Source: Arabiibacter massiliensis
GTDB lineage: Bacteria; Actinomycetota; Coriobacteriia; Coriobacteriales; Eggerthellaceae
Reading direction: 5' to 3'
Assembly (NCBI RefSeq): GCF_900169505.1
Contig: NZ_LT827021.1
Coordinates: 1,488,001 to 1,552,000 of the forward strand
Length of the DNA: 64,000 nucleotides
Under the pieces are notes generated by a model, which made no database searches, was not told the origin of the DNA, and worked only from the letters and a program-made list of their open reading frames with translations. The position numbers and the translations under genes were made by a program. The first letter of the stretch is position 1. Each line of letters starts with the position of its first letter. Of this stretch, positions 32,584-43,600 are shown one piece after another.

Positions 32584-32776
32584 TACACTGGGCGGCGCAT
32601 TTCCGCTCGATCCTGCAAGGAGCTCTGATCTCGATGGCCGGTCGCCGCTGCCGCTAGTTCGCCGCAACGTGTAGTTTCCCCTTTCAGCACACGTTCCATC
32701 TGGAATAGGTGGCGCAACCGCGTTCGCTACCGCATGCTGGAAGCCGCCAACCAGCCATCTCATCGAGGAGTCTTCC

Positions 32777-34024
32777 ATGACCGAATCAACCGCGCCTCTG
32801 AGCGCCGCCGGCCTGCCGCTGCCCAAGCGCTGGCTCGCCATCATCGTCACCATCTGGGCCGGCCAGGCCGTTTCCATGGTCACCAGCTACGCCGCCGGAT
32901 TCGCCGCCGTGTGGTACGTCACCGAGACCACCGGCAGCGCGCTCATGCTGTCCGCCGCCACCATCTGCGCGTACCTGCCCCAGGGGCTGCTCTCCCCCTT
33001 CGGCGGCGTGGTGGCCGACAAGTACAACCGCAAAGCCGTCATGATAGCGGCCGACCTGGGAATAGGCCTGGTGTCGCTCGCACTGGGCATCATCATCCTC
33101 ATGGGGCACGTGACATTCGGCCTCATCCTGGTGATGGTGGTGGTGCGCAGCATCGGGCAGGCGTTCCACGGGCCCGCCATGATGGCCGCCATGCCGCTGC
33201 TCGTGCCCGAGAAGCACCTGCTGCGCATCAACACGCTCGACCAGCTGCTCATGTCGGTGGCTTCCATCGCCGCGCCGGCGTTCGGCATCTTCCTGTACAC
33301 CACCATCGGCTTCCATGCGGTCATGTTCCTGGACTTCTTCGGGGCGCTCATGGCCGTGGGCGGCCTGGCGCTGGCCAAGATTCCCACCATGCACGACACC
33401 TCCACCGACGACCAGCACGTGCTGGCGAACCTGCGCGACGGATGGCGGGCGCTTGCCGCCACGCGCGGGCTCGTGGTGCTGCTGGCCGGCATCACCGTGG
33501 GGATGATCGCGTTCGCGCCGCTCAGCGCGGTGTTCCCGCTCATGACCTACGACCACTTCAACGGCGACGGCTACGCGGCGTCCATCGTGGAAGCCACCTG
33601 GGGCATCGGCATGATCGCAGGCTCGGGCGTGCTTATGGCATGGGGCGGCGGAAAGCGCCTGGCCGGACTCATGGCGGTGGCGCTGCTCATCGTGGGAGCC
33701 ACCACCACGGCGTGCGGGCTGCTCGCGCCCGACATGTTCCCCGCGTTCGCCGTGCTGTGCGCCGTCATGGCCATGGCGTGCGCCTGGTTCAACGGGCCGT
33801 TCATCACGCTCATCCAGAAGAACGTGGCGCCCGAGAAGAACGGTCGCGCGCTCGGATTCGCCATGGCGGCGTTCGGGCTGGCCTCCCCGGTGGGCATCGC
33901 TCTGGGCGGCGTACTGGCCGAGGCCATCGGCATCGCGCCGTTCTTCGTGGTGGACGGCCTTGCGTGCCTGGCGCTGGGCGCTGTGCTCTACCTGCCGAAG
34001 AGCGTGCGCGCCCTCGACCGATGA
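32777..34024 (+). CDS. MFS efflux transporter (DHA3/MefA-like)
   Basis: The protein is 415 aa with 12 predicted helices. The N-terminal LAIIVTIWAGQAVSMVTSYA and the loop FGGVVADKYNRKAVMIAADL are typical of the DHA3 (macrolide efflux MefA-like) family. GAGGAG precedes the ATG at 32777. It is monocistronic, ends in a bidirectional hairpin and is convergent with the SDR gene. Substrate not predictable. Confidence 0.92.
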   Translation: MTESTAPLSAAGLPLPKRWLAIIVTIWAGQAVSMVTSYAAGFAAVWYVTETTGSALMLSAATICAYLPQGLLSPFGGVVADKYNRKAVMIAADLGIGLVSLALGIIILMGHVTFGLILVMVVVRSIGQAFHGPAMMAAMPLLVPEKHLLRINTLDQLLMSVASIAAPAFGIFLYTTIGFHAVMFLDFFGALMAVGGLALAKIPTMHDTSTDDQHVLANLRDGWRALAATRGLVVLLAGITVGMIAFAPLSAVFPLMTYDHFNGDGYAASIVEATWGIGMIAGSGVLMAWGGGKRLAGLMAVALLIVGATTTACGLLAPDMFPAFAVLCAVMAMACAWFNGPFITLIQKNVAPEKNGRALGFAMAAFGLASPVGIALGGVLAEAIGIAPFFVVDGLACLALGAVLYLPKSVRALDR

Positions 34025-34029
34025 CACGA

Positions 34030-34078
34030 CGAAGGGCCCGGCCTCGCGCGCTCACGCCGCGCCCGGCCGGGCCCTTCG
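34030..34078. terminator. Bidirectional hairpin between convergent MFS and SDR genes
   Basis: CGAAGGGCCCGGCC (34030..34043) pairs with GGCCGGGCCCTTCG (34065..34078), a perfect 14-bp stem 6 bases after the MFS stop. Confidence 0.7.
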
Positions 34079-34099
34079 CAGAGAAGATCAGGAAAAAGC

Positions 34100-34867
34100 C
34101 TACGGCTTCATGCCCGAGCCGCCCTGCACGATGATGGTGTCGCCGGTCACGAACGACGCGTCGTCGCTGGCCAGGAACACGCACACGCGTCCCACGTCCT
34201 TCTCCGCGTCGCCGAAGCGGCCCAGCGGGATGCCCTTGATGTTCTTCTCGTACATCTCGGGGTTGTTATCGCGCCACTCCTCGAGGATCTTCGTCATGAC
34301 GAGCGGGCACACGATGTTGACGTTGATGTCGTCCTCGCCCCACTCGGAGGCGGCCACGCGGCTCATGCCGCGGATGCCCTCTTTCGCAGCGGCGTAGGAG
34401 CTCTGCCCCGGGTTGCCGCCGATGCCGGCGCCGGAGGCGAAGTTGATCACCGAGCCCGCCGTCTTCTTGAGGTAGGGGTAGCAGTGCTTCATGTAGAAGA
34501 ACGTCGCGTACAGGCCCGAGCGCACGGCCAGGTCGAAGTCCTCCTCGGTGTGCTCGATGAGGGTGAGGCCCGAGGCCGAGGCCTGCGCGTTGTTGATCAG
34601 CACGTCGATCTGCCCGCCGAAGTGCGCGGCGCCCGCGTCGACGGCTTCCTTCACCTCGGACTCGACCGATCCGTTGGCCAGGTAGGTGAACACCTCGGCG
34701 CCGAACTCGCGCTCGAGCTCCTCCTTAGCCTCGGCCATGCCGCCGGGGAACAGGTCGGTGAGGATGAACTTCGTGCCCTCGGCCGCGAACGCCCGCTCGA
34801 TGCCGCGCGCGATGCCGCCGCCGCCGCCGGTGATCAACACCACTTTGCCTTTCAAACCTCTGTCCAT
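34100..34867 (-). CDS. Short-chain dehydrogenase/reductase
   Basis: The protein is 255 aa. The cofactor loop VVLITGGGGGIARGIERAFA, the NNA motif (VLINNAQASA), the catalytic Ser in VINFASGAGIGG and the YxxxK in QSSYAAAKEGIRG are all present; the C-terminus SFVTGDTIIVQGGSGMKP is the classical SDR ending. An Asp after the second strand (LTDLF) favours NAD. Gut Coriobacteriia use such enzymes on bile acids, sugars and polyols; the sequence alone does not say which. Monocistronic. Confidence 0.93.
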   Translation of the reverse strand: MDRGLKGKVVLITGGGGGIARGIERAFAAEGTKFILTDLFPGGMAEAKEELEREFGAEVFTYLANGSVESEVKEAVDAGAAHFGGQIDVLINNAQASASGLTLIEHTEEDFDLAVRSGLYATFFYMKHCYPYLKKTAGSVINFASGAGIGGNPGQSSYAAAKEGIRGMSRVAASEWGEDDINVNIVCPLVMTKILEEWRDNNPEMYEKNIKGIPLGRFGDAEKDVGRVCVFLASDDASFVTGDTIIVQGGSGMKP

Positions 34868-35215
34868 GCCGTCTCCTTCGCTCGTTTGAAGCCAACAGTC
34901 CCTGCATAGCGCCGCTTTGGGCGCCTGGTCAGCGCACTTTGCAGCCGCGCGAGCCGCACCGGATGGAAGCGGCCCCTGGCATGTATGGTATCGTGGCGCG
35001 CCCGATGCCCGGCGGCTCGCCTCCGAGGGAGACGGCCCCCGTTCGGCAAGCGGCTGCCCTCCATCAAACGCACAACGTTAGCGGCGCGATTCCCGCGACG
35101 AGCGGGAGCGGGGCGGGACTCAACCGACGGACGAAGGAGCCGCGCGCGCCCGCGAGCCACCCTGCCGCTGTGGCATCATAGGGGTGGAATCATCGCATCG
35201 ACGGGAAGCGGCCTC
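34868..35215. other. 348-bp divergent intergenic region
   Basis: Between the SDR start and the Pr6Pr-like gene start. It should contain both promoters, but I see no confident -35/-10 pair, long dyad or repeat in it. Confidence 0.5.
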
Positions 35216-35887
35216 ATGAGAATTCGGAATCGCACGGCATCCATCGCGTTCAAGTGCCTCATCGTCGTCGTGGGCGGCCTGGCCCTGCTCGAGCAGCTGG
35301 GGTTGTTCGCGGGCGCGTTCAAGCCGCGGTTCTTCTTCTACTTCACGAACCTGAGCAACGTGGCGGCCGTGGCATACTTCGCAGCCGCCCTCGTGCACCT
35401 CGCGCGCAACCGCGGCGACGACGCGGTGTGGGCGCCCGCGTTCAAGTACGCCGCCATGATGGCCGTCACCGTCACGTGGCTGGTGGCGCACTTCCTGCTG
35501 GGCGGCGGGCTCATCATGCCCGATGGAACGTTCAGCTTCTCGGTGCTGGCGCTGCATTACCTCGTGCCCATCGCCTGCATCCTCGACTGGCTGCTGTTCG
35601 ACGAGAAGGGCCGCATGAGCCTGGCGGGGCCCCTCGTGTGGATGGCGTTTCCGCTGGCGTATCTGGCCTACGCGCTCGGCATGGTGGGGCTGCTCGGCGT
35701 GAACATGGGGCCGAAGGCCGGGTCGCGCTACCCCTACCCCTTCATCGACGTGGACGCGAACGGCGTGGGAGGCGTGGCCGTGACCGTCGTCGCACTGGTG
35801 GCGGCGTTCATCGCGCTGGGGTACGCGTACGTGGCCCTCGACCGCCTGCTCGCCCGCGTGGGCAGGAAGCGCACATTGTCATCCTGA
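35216..35887 (+). CDS. Pr6Pr-like polytopic membrane protein
   Basis: The protein is 223 aa with about six membrane helices. Motifs FKPRFFFYFTNLSNVAAVAY (TNLSN), FSVLALHYLVPIACILDWLL and YPYPFIDVDANGVGGVAVTV match the Pr6Pr family of membrane proteins of unknown function, which has conserved polar residues within helices. The ATG at 35216 is preferred; the frame continues upstream without homology. The stop codon lies inside a REP-like arm (from 35877). Confidence 0.88.
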   Translation: MRIRNRTASIAFKCLIVVVGGLALLEQLGLFAGAFKPRFFFYFTNLSNVAAVAYFAAALVHLARNRGDDAVWAPAFKYAAMMAVTVTWLVAHFLLGGGLIMPDGTFSFSVLALHYLVPIACILDWLLFDEKGRMSLAGPLVWMAFPLAYLAYALGMVGLLGVNMGPKAGSRYPYPFIDVDANGVGGVAVTVVALVAAFIALGYAYVALDRLLARVGRKRTLSS

Positions 35888-35955
35888 GCGAAGCGAACGC
35901 AGTGAGCGCTCCCTCCTGTCATCCCGAGCGAGCGAAGCGAGTCGAGAGGGAGGCG
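35877..35955. repeat. Two REP-like half units
   Basis: TGTCATCCTGAGCGAAGCG (35877) and TGTCATCCCGAGCGAGCG (35917) are directly repeated half-arms, without the complementary arm, so they look like remnants. The first overlaps the last codons of the Pr6Pr-like gene. Confidence 0.7.
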
Positions 35956-35984
35956 AGCGGATCGTTCGGTTTTTCGGCCCCTCC

Positions 35985-36137
35985 GATGCACGGTTTTCGC
36001 CGCTCTGAAGCCCGGCCGGGCAATATGGCGGGAGCTCGCCTTCCGCGACCAGGGGAAACGTATCCGAGTCGCGCCGCCCGGCACGCGTGCGAGCCTCTGG
36101 ACCCCCGAAAACCCTTCAGAGCGGCGAAAACTGTGCA
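35985..36137. mobile_element. MITE-like element, second copy of the 14314..14468 family
   Basis: The ends 35985..36010 (GATGCACGGTTTTCGCCGCT onward) and 36114..36137 are inverted repeats with one mismatch over 24 bases, sharing the TTCAGAGCGG core with the element at 14314. Internal CCAGGGGAAACGT is also shared. Length about 153 bp in both. No ORF. Confidence 0.72.
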
Positions 36138-36252
36138 CGAGAGCGGGTGAAAACCCGAAGAGGGTCCGGCCGACCCCGGGACCTGTTCACATCGGAAAGG
36201 GCACCCCCTGGGATTATGCGCCATAAGTGGAGTCAGAACCTCCGATTCTCTG

Positions 36253-36384
36253 CCGCCGAAGACGCGACGCTCCCTGCTGTCGCCGCGCGGGATCCTTCGA
36301 CTCGCTTCGCTCGCTCAGGATGACAGGGGGGGCGCTTCGCCCGCTCAGAATGACAGGGGGGCACGTCGCTCGCTCAGGATGACA
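36253..36384. repeat. REP-like right half plus two tandem CTCAG-ATGACA half units
   Basis: GACGCTCCCTGCTGTCGCCG to CTCAGGATGACA (36322) is the 3' half of the repeat. It is followed by two further copies of the outer arm ending CTCAGAATGACA and CTCAGGATGACA, each preceded by a G run. Together with the MITE this accounts for most of the 517-bp gene-free gap. Confidence 0.75.
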
Positions 36385-36404
36385 AAAGGGGGGGCTTCAC
36401 CCGC

Positions 36405-37301
36405 TCAGAGTAGGCCGGGATGCGCGGCTATGGCCTGGTCGGCGCGGTCGCAGGTGATCAGGCCGTCGTCCACGAGTCCGTCGATCCAGGCGCGGTAGCA
36501 CTCCCCCGGCGTGCGGCCCTCGGCGTTGAGCGCCGCAGGATCGGCGCCGTGCGCGAGCAGCGCATCGATGGCCCCGTCGACCTCTCCCAGCACCCGTTCG
36601 GCCGTATCTTCGGTCATGCCGAAGAGCGACGCCCCGCCGCACACCAGGTGGAGCGGATGGCTGCCCTCGAGGTCGCGCAGCGACGACGCGTTCGGGTCGG
36701 CGCCCGCCTCCAGCAGCACCTCGATCATGCGCGCCGAGCGGAAATCGGGGCCCGCGGCGCGCACGAGGGCGTACTCGGCGGCGTAGGGCTCGCCCTTCAG
36801 CGTGTACGACGGCAGCGGCTCGTTCACGTCGATGGGCATGCCGCGCGCCCCCGCCACCTCCAGCACCAGCTGGGCGCAGGCGGCGTCGTCGTAGGTTATG
36901 GCCGCCTCCAGCAACGAGGGCAGCGACTCGTCGCCCTCGGCGGGGAATTCGAACGCATGCGCGTCGAAGCAGCCCTGCAGCGCCTCGGGGTCATGCTGCG
37001 AGACGGCCCGGGTGAAGTCGGGGAATTCGTCGCCCTCCACATCGGTGGCCAGCGGGATCACCCACGCCACGGCGAACCACACGAGCACGGGGATGCTGAT
37101 GGCGTAGAGCACGATGGGGATGGCGAGGAGTCCCTTGAGCTTCTTTCCCTGCTCGTGACGGGACTTTGTACGGCAGGCGAACACGATGCTCACCGCCGTG
37201 GCGGCGATGAAGGCCGCGAGCGCGATGGCCACCGCGCCCAGGATGACGAACGCGAGCGCGCCCATCACCGAGAGCATCACCATCACCGATATCCCGCCCA
37301 T
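36405..37301 (-). CDS. Membrane protein with ankyrin-like repeats
   Basis: The protein is 298 aa. Two membrane segments lie at about 4-40 (MVMLSVMGALAFVILGAVAI) and 60-85. The soluble C-terminal part has ankyrin-like features: ARMIEVLLEAGADPNASSL, HPLHLVCGGASLFGM and AIDALLAHGADPAALNAEGR. The start MGGISVMVML at 37301 has a purine-rich GGGGAAGGGG upstream; a longer frame would translate the REP-like repeat. Probably a membrane-bound protein-interaction module; role unknown. Confidence 0.82.
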   Translation of the reverse strand: MGGISVMVMLSVMGALAFVILGAVAIALAAFIAATAVSIVFACRTKSRHEQGKKLKGLLAIPIVLYAISIPVLVWFAVAWVIPLATDVEGDEFPDFTRAVSQHDPEALQGCFDAHAFEFPAEGDESLPSLLEAAITYDDAACAQLVLEVAGARGMPIDVNEPLPSYTLKGEPYAAEYALVRAAGPDFRSARMIEVLLEAGADPNASSLRDLEGSHPLHLVCGGASLFGMTEDTAERVLGEVDGAIDALLAHGADPAALNAEGRTPGECYRAWIDGLVDDGLITCDRADQAIAAHPGLL

Positions 37302-37330
37302 GGCGCCCCTTCCCCCGAAGCCGCTCCCTT

Positions 37331-37491
37331 TGTCATCTGAGCGAGCGTAGCCGCCCCTTTTGTCATCCTGAGCGGAGCGGCGAAGCCGCGTAGTCGAAGG
37401 ATCCCGTGCGGCGTCAGCCGTGACGCTCCCTGCTGGCGCCGCGGGGGATCCTTCGACTTCGCGCACTTCGTTCGCTCCGCTCAGGATGACA
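37331..37491. repeat. REP/BIME-like palindrome with an extra half unit
   Basis: An extra arm TGTCATCTGAGCGAGCG (37331) precedes the full unit 37361..37491, which has the usual outer arms and inner GGATCC-CGTGCGGCG stem. Confidence 0.85.
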
Positions 37492-37540
37492 ACCGGAGGC
37501 TGCGCTCGCTCAGACAATCGGAATTTTATCACAGGCCGGA

Positions 37541-37569
37541 CGCCCCGGACGAACGCGTCGTCCGGGGCG
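37541..37569 (-). terminator. Hairpin downstream of the giant surface-protein gene
   Basis: CGCCCCGGACGA (37541..37552) pairs perfectly with TCGTCCGGGGCG (37558..37569), 31 bp after the stop codon of the 5,786-aa gene. There is no clear T run on the minus strand, so its efficiency is uncertain. Confidence 0.55.
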
Positions 37570-37600
37570 GTATCTCATACGCGGCAAGGCCCGTCGCGCT

Positions 37601-40600
37601 CTAGCGGGGGCGGCGCCTCCACCGCAGCCAGCTGGCCGCGGCCACCACGGCCGCCAGCAGGGCCACGGCCGCAAGCCCCGTCACCGGCACGCCGTCGCCC
37701 GTGATGGGCGTGGGCGGCTTGGGCGTGGGCGTCGGCGTGGGCGTGGGCTTGGGCTTCGGCGGCACCGGCGGCGCAGGCTTCACGCCCTCGCCGGTGAGCG
37801 CCACGGGCGCGGCGTCGGCGCCGTCGGCCCCGATCCACAGCACCCCGCCGTACGTCTTCACCTCGGTGGGGTCGAACGTCACGAGCAGCTCGCCGCCCGC
37901 GCGCGGATCCCATCCTTCGGCCGGCACCACGGTGAAGCCCGCCGGCACGTCAAACGCGAGGTCGGCCGAAAGCCCCGAGGCCTGCACATGCACGCGCTGA
38001 CCGGCAGACTTCGTGCCCACCTCCTGCTTGCCGAACGCCAGCAGCTCGGGCGCCGCCTTGACGCCCGCCTCGCGGCCCTCGCCGGTAAGCGCCACAGGCG
38101 CGGCATCGGCGCCGTCGGATTCGATCCACATGACCTCGCCGTAGGACTTGGCCTCCGTCGGGTCGAACGTCACCCGCAGCTCGCCGCCCGTGCGCGCGTC
38201 CCAGCCCTCAGCCGGCGTCACGGTGAAGCCCGCCGGAGCCGAGAAGGCGAGGTCGCCTTCAAGCCCCGACGCCTCGACGTGCACGCGCTTCTCGACGCTC
38301 TTCGTGGCCACCGGCTGCGAGCCGAACGCCAGCAGGCCCTCGCTCACCTTCACCGCCAGATCGCGGCCTTCGCCGGTGAGCGCCACCGACGCGGCGTCGG
38401 CGCCGTCGGATTCGATCCACATGACCGCGCCGTAGGCTTTGGCTTCCAGCGGATCGAACGTGATGCGCAGCTCGCCGCCCGTACGCGGATCCCAACCCTC
38501 GGCCGGCACCACGGTGAAGCCCTCCGGCTCTTCGAAGGACATATCGGACGTCAGCCCCGAAGCCTGCACGCGCACGCGCTGCTCGGCGCTCTTGGAGGCC
38601 ACCGGCTGAAAGCCGAATGCCAGAAGATCCGGCGAGGCCACGATGCCCTGCTCCCGGCCCTCGCCGGTGAGCACCACCGACGCGGCGTCGGCCCCGTCGG
38701 ACTCGATCGACAGGACGGCCCCGTACTCCTTGACCTCCGTCGGGTCGAACGTCACGCGCAGCTCGCCGCCCGTGCGGGCGTCCCAGCCCTCGGCCGGCAC
38801 CACGGTGAAGCCGTCGGGCACGTCGAGGGCCAGATCGGACGTGAGCCCGCTCGCGACCACCCGCACGCGCTGCTCGGCGCTCTTGGTGCCCACGGGCTGC
38901 CCGCCGAACGCGAGCGCCGGCGGCGTGGCCTTCACGGCCGTCTCGCGCCCCTCGCCCGCGAGCACGACCGGCGCGGCATCGGCCCCGTCGGCCCCGATCC
39001 ACATCACGGCCCCGTAGTCCTTCGCCTCGGTCGGGTCGAACGTCACCCGCAGCTCGCCGCCCTCGCGGGCGTCCCAGCCCTCGGCGGGAACCACGGTGAA
39101 GCCCGCGGGCGCCTCGAAGGAGAGGTCGGCCGCGAGCCCCGCGGCCTTCACAAGAATGCGCTGCTCGTCGCTCTTGGTGCCCACCGGCTGGAAGCCGAAG
39201 GAGAGCTTCGTGGGCGATGCCGTTATCTCGGAGGTCTTCCCCGTGCCCGAAAGCGCCACCGGCGCGCCGTCGGCCCCGTCGGCGTTGATCCACAGCACCT
39301 CGCTGTAGGCCTTCGCCTCGGTCGGGTCGAACGTCACGCGCAGCTCGCCGCCCGTACGGGTGTCCCAGCCCTCGGCCGGAACCACGGTGAAGCCCTGCGG
39401 AACGTCGAAGGCCATGTCGCCCGCGAGCCCCGAGGCGTCCACACGCACGAGCTGCTCGGCGCTCTTGGTGCCCACCACCTGGTCGTCGAACAAGAGCCGG
39501 TCGGGAACGGCCTTGATGGCCGACGTGCGGCCCTGGCCGGTAAGCGCCACGAACGCGGCGTCCGCGCCATCGGAGTCGATCCACAGCATGCCGCTGTACG
39601 CCTTGGCCGCAGTCGGGTCGAACGTCACGCGCAGGGTCCCGCCCGTGCGGACGTTCCAGCCCTCGGCCGGAGTCACGGTGAAGCCCTCCGGCGCGCCGAA
39701 GCTGAGGTCAGATGTGAGCCCGCTCGCCGCCACCTGCACGAGCTGCTCGGCGCTCTTGGTACCCACCGGCTGATCGCCGAAGGAGAGCCGGTCGGGCGTC
39801 GCCTTCACGGCCGACTCGCGGCCTTCGCCGGTGAGGGAGATCGGCATGCCGTCGGCGCCGTCGGCCTCCACCCACATGACCGCGCCGTAGCTCTTGGCCT
39901 CGGTCGGGTCGAACGTGATGCGCAGGGTGCCGCCCGTGAGCGGATCCCAGCCCTCGGCCGGGGTGACTGTGAAGCCATCGGGTGCCGTGAAGTTCATATC
40001 ATGGTCGAGCCCGCTCGCGCTCACCTGCACCAGCTGCTCGGCGCTCTTCGTGCCCACCGGCTGGAAGCCGAAGGCCACCAGATCGGGCGACGCGGAAATG
40101 GCGGCCGCACGGCCCTCGCCTGCAAGCTGCACGAGCGCCCCATCGGCGCCGTCGGCCTCGATGCGCATGACGGCACGGTAGGCCTTGGCCTCGGTGGGGT
40201 CGAACGTCACGCGCAGCGTGCCGCCGGTGCGCGCGTCCCAGCCCTCGGCCGGCACCGCGGTGAAGCCCCGCGGCACGTCGAAGGAGAGGTCGTCCGTGAG
40301 CCCCGAGGCGTCAACCTTCACTAGCTGCTCGGCGCTCTTCGTGCCCACGGCCTGGCCGCCGAACGACAGGCTCCCGGGCACGGCCTTCACCGCCGCGTCG
40401 CGTCCCTCGCCCGTGAGGGTGAGCGGCACGCCGTCGGCGCCGTCGGCCTCTATCCACATGACCGACCCGTAGCTCTTGGCCTCGGTCGGGTCGAACGTGA
40501 TGCGCAGGGTGCCGCCCTCGCGCGCGCTCCACCCGTCGGCAGGAGTCACCGTGAAGCCGTCCGGCGCCGTGAAGGCGAGATCGGACGTGAGCCCGCTCGC

Positions 40601-43600
40601 CCGCACCTCCACCGTACGCTCGGCACTCTTGGTGCCCACCGGCTGGAAGCCGAAGGCCGCCAGATCGGGCGAGGTGACGATGGAAGCCGCGTATCCCTCG
40701 CCCGTGAGGGTGACCGGCGCGCCGTCGGCGCCGTCGGCCTCGATCCACATGGTCGCGCCGTAGCTCTTCGCCTCGGTCGGGTCGAACGTGATGCGCAGGG
40801 TTCCGCCCGTGCGCGCGTCCCATCCGTCGGCCGGAGCGACCGTGAAGCCGTCCGGCGCCGTGAAGCTCATATCATGGTCGAGTCCGCTCGCATTTACGCG
40901 CACGAGCCGCTCGGCGCTCTTCGTGCCCACAGCCTGGCTGCCGAAGGCCGCCAGATCGGGCGAGGCCGCGATGGACGAGGCGCTGCCCCGGCCCGTGAGC
41001 GAGACCTCGGCCGCGTCGGCGCCGGCGGCCTCGATGCGCAGCATGCCGCCGTAATTCTTCTCGTCGGTCGGATCGAACGTCACGCGCAGGGTGCCTCCCT
41101 CGCGCACGTCCCACCCGTCGGCCGGCACGGCCGTGAAGCCGTCCGGCGCGCTCAGCACCAGATCGGACGTGAGCCCGCTCGCCGTCACGCGCACGAGCTG
41201 CTCGGCGCTCTTGGTGCCCACGGCCTGGCTGCCGAAGGCGAGCCGACCGGGCTCGGCGCCTATCCTCGCAGCGCAGCCCTCGCCCACGAGGGCGACGCCG
41301 GCCGCATCGTTGCCGGAGCGCACCCACAGCACCTCGCCGTAGGTCTTCTCGTCGGTCGGATCGAACGTCACGCGCAGCGTGCCGCCGGTCTGGTCGTCCC
41401 ATCCCTCGGCCGGCGTCACCGTGAAGCCCTGCGGAGCCTCGAGCACAAGATCGCTCGTCGTGTCGGAGGCCGTCACCCGCACCAGCTTCTCGGCGCTCTT
41501 GGTGCCCACCTGCTGGGCGTCGAACTCCAGCAGCGTGGGGCTCGCCACGATCGACGTCTCATGCCCCTGGCCCGTGAGGGTGACCGGAGCGCTGTCGGCG
41601 CCCTCGGCCTCTATCCACATGACCGCGCCGTAGGACTTCGACTCCGTCGGATCGAACGTCACGCGCAGGGTGCCGCCCGTGCGGTCGTTCCAGCCGTCAG
41701 CCGGATTCACCGTGAAGCCGTCGGGAGCCTGCCACTTGAGCTGCCCCGAAAGCCCCGAGGCGGACACATGCAGCGTCTGCTCGGCGCTGTGCTCGCCCAC
41801 CGGCACGTAGCCGAAGGCCAGAAGCCCCGGATCGGCCGCGATGGCCTTCGCGCGGCCCTCGCCCGTGAGCGTGACCGGCGCGGCATCGGCCCCGTCGGCC
41901 TCCACCCACATGACCGCGCCGTAGCTCTTGGCCTCGGTCGGGGAGAACGTGATGCGCAGCGTGCCGCCCGTGCGATTATCCCATCCGGCATCGGGGGTGA
42001 CGGTGAAGCCCGCAGGCGCCGTGTAAGCTAGATCGCCCGCCAGGCCGCTCGCCGCCACCTTCACCGTGCGCTCGACGCTCGCGGTGTTCACCGGCTGGTT
42101 CCCGAATGCCACAAGGCCCGGGTCCACCGCGATGGCCGATTCCCGGCCCTCGCCGGCGAGCGCCACGTCCACCGCGTCGCCGCCGTCGGCCGACAGGCGC
42201 AGCACGCCGCCGTAGGCCCTGGCCTCGGTCGGGTCGAACGTCACGCGCAGGGTGCCGCCCACGCGGGCATCCCAGCCCTCGGCCGGAGTGACCGTGAAGC
42301 CCTCCGGCGCATCGAAGGCGAGATCGCCCGTGAGCCCCGAGGCCGTAACCTTCACGAGCTGCTCGGCGCTCTTGGTGCCTACCGGCTGCTTGCCGAAGCG
42401 CAGGCTCGTCGGGCTCGCCGCGATGCTCGGCACCTCGCCCTCGCCCGTAAGGGTGACCGGCACGCCGTCGGCGCCGTCGGCCTCTATCCACATGACCGCG
42501 CCGTAGGCCTTGGCCTCGGTGGGGTCGAACGTGATGCGCAGGGTGCCGCCCGCGCGGGCGTCCCAGCCGTCGGCCGGAACGACCGTGAAGCCATCCGGCG
42601 CGGCGAAGCTCAGATCATGGCCGAGTCCGCTCGCGCTCACGCGCACGAGCCGCTCGGCGCTCTTGGTTCCCACGGCCTGGCTGCCGAAGGCCACCAGGTC
42701 CGGATCGGCCGAGATGGCGGCCGCACGGCCTTCGCCCGAGAGCGCGACCGAGGCGCCGTCGGTGCCGTCGGCCTCGATGCGCATGACGGCGCGGTAGGCC
42801 TTGGCCACAGTCGGGTCGAACGTCACGCGCAGCGTGCCGCCGGTGCGGGCGTTCCACCCCTCGGCCGGCACCGCGGTGAAGCCCTGCGGCACGTCGAGGG
42901 CGAGGTCGCCCGCAAGCCCCGAGGCATCCACGCGCACCAGCTGCTCGGCGCTCTTCGTTCCCACGGCCTGTCCGCCGAACGACAGGCTTCCGGGCACGGC
43001 CTTCACCGCCGCGTCGCGCCCCTCGCCCGTGAGGGTGACCGGCACGCCGTCGGCGCCGTCGGCCTCTATCCACATGACGGCCCCGTAGCTCTTGGCCTCG
43101 GTCGGGTCGAACGTGATGCGCAGGGTTCCGCCCTCGCGCGCGCTCCACCCTGCGGCCGGCACGACCGTGAAGCCGTCCGGCGCCGTGAAGGCGAGGTCGG
43201 ACGTGAGCCCGCTCGCGCTCACCTGCACCAGCTGCTCGGCGCTCTTGGTGCCCACCGGCTGGAAGCCGAAGGCCGCCAGGCCGGGCGTGGCCGCGATGGA
43301 CGAGGCGCTGCCCCGGCCCGTGAGCGCCACCTCGGCCGCGTCGGCGCCGCCAGCCTCGATGCGCAGGACGCCGCCATAGTTCGTCTCGTCGGTCGGATCG
43401 AACGTCACGCGCAGCTCGCCGCCCTCGCGCGCATCCCACCCGTCGGCCGGAACGACCGTGAAGCCGTCCGGCGCGCTTACCGCCAGGTCGTCCGTCAGGC
43501 CGCTCGCATCCACCTGCACCAGTCGCTCGGCGCTCTTGGTGCCCACGGCCTGGCTGCCGAAGGCGAGCCTGTCGGGCGTGGCAGCCACCTTCGCCGCGCA

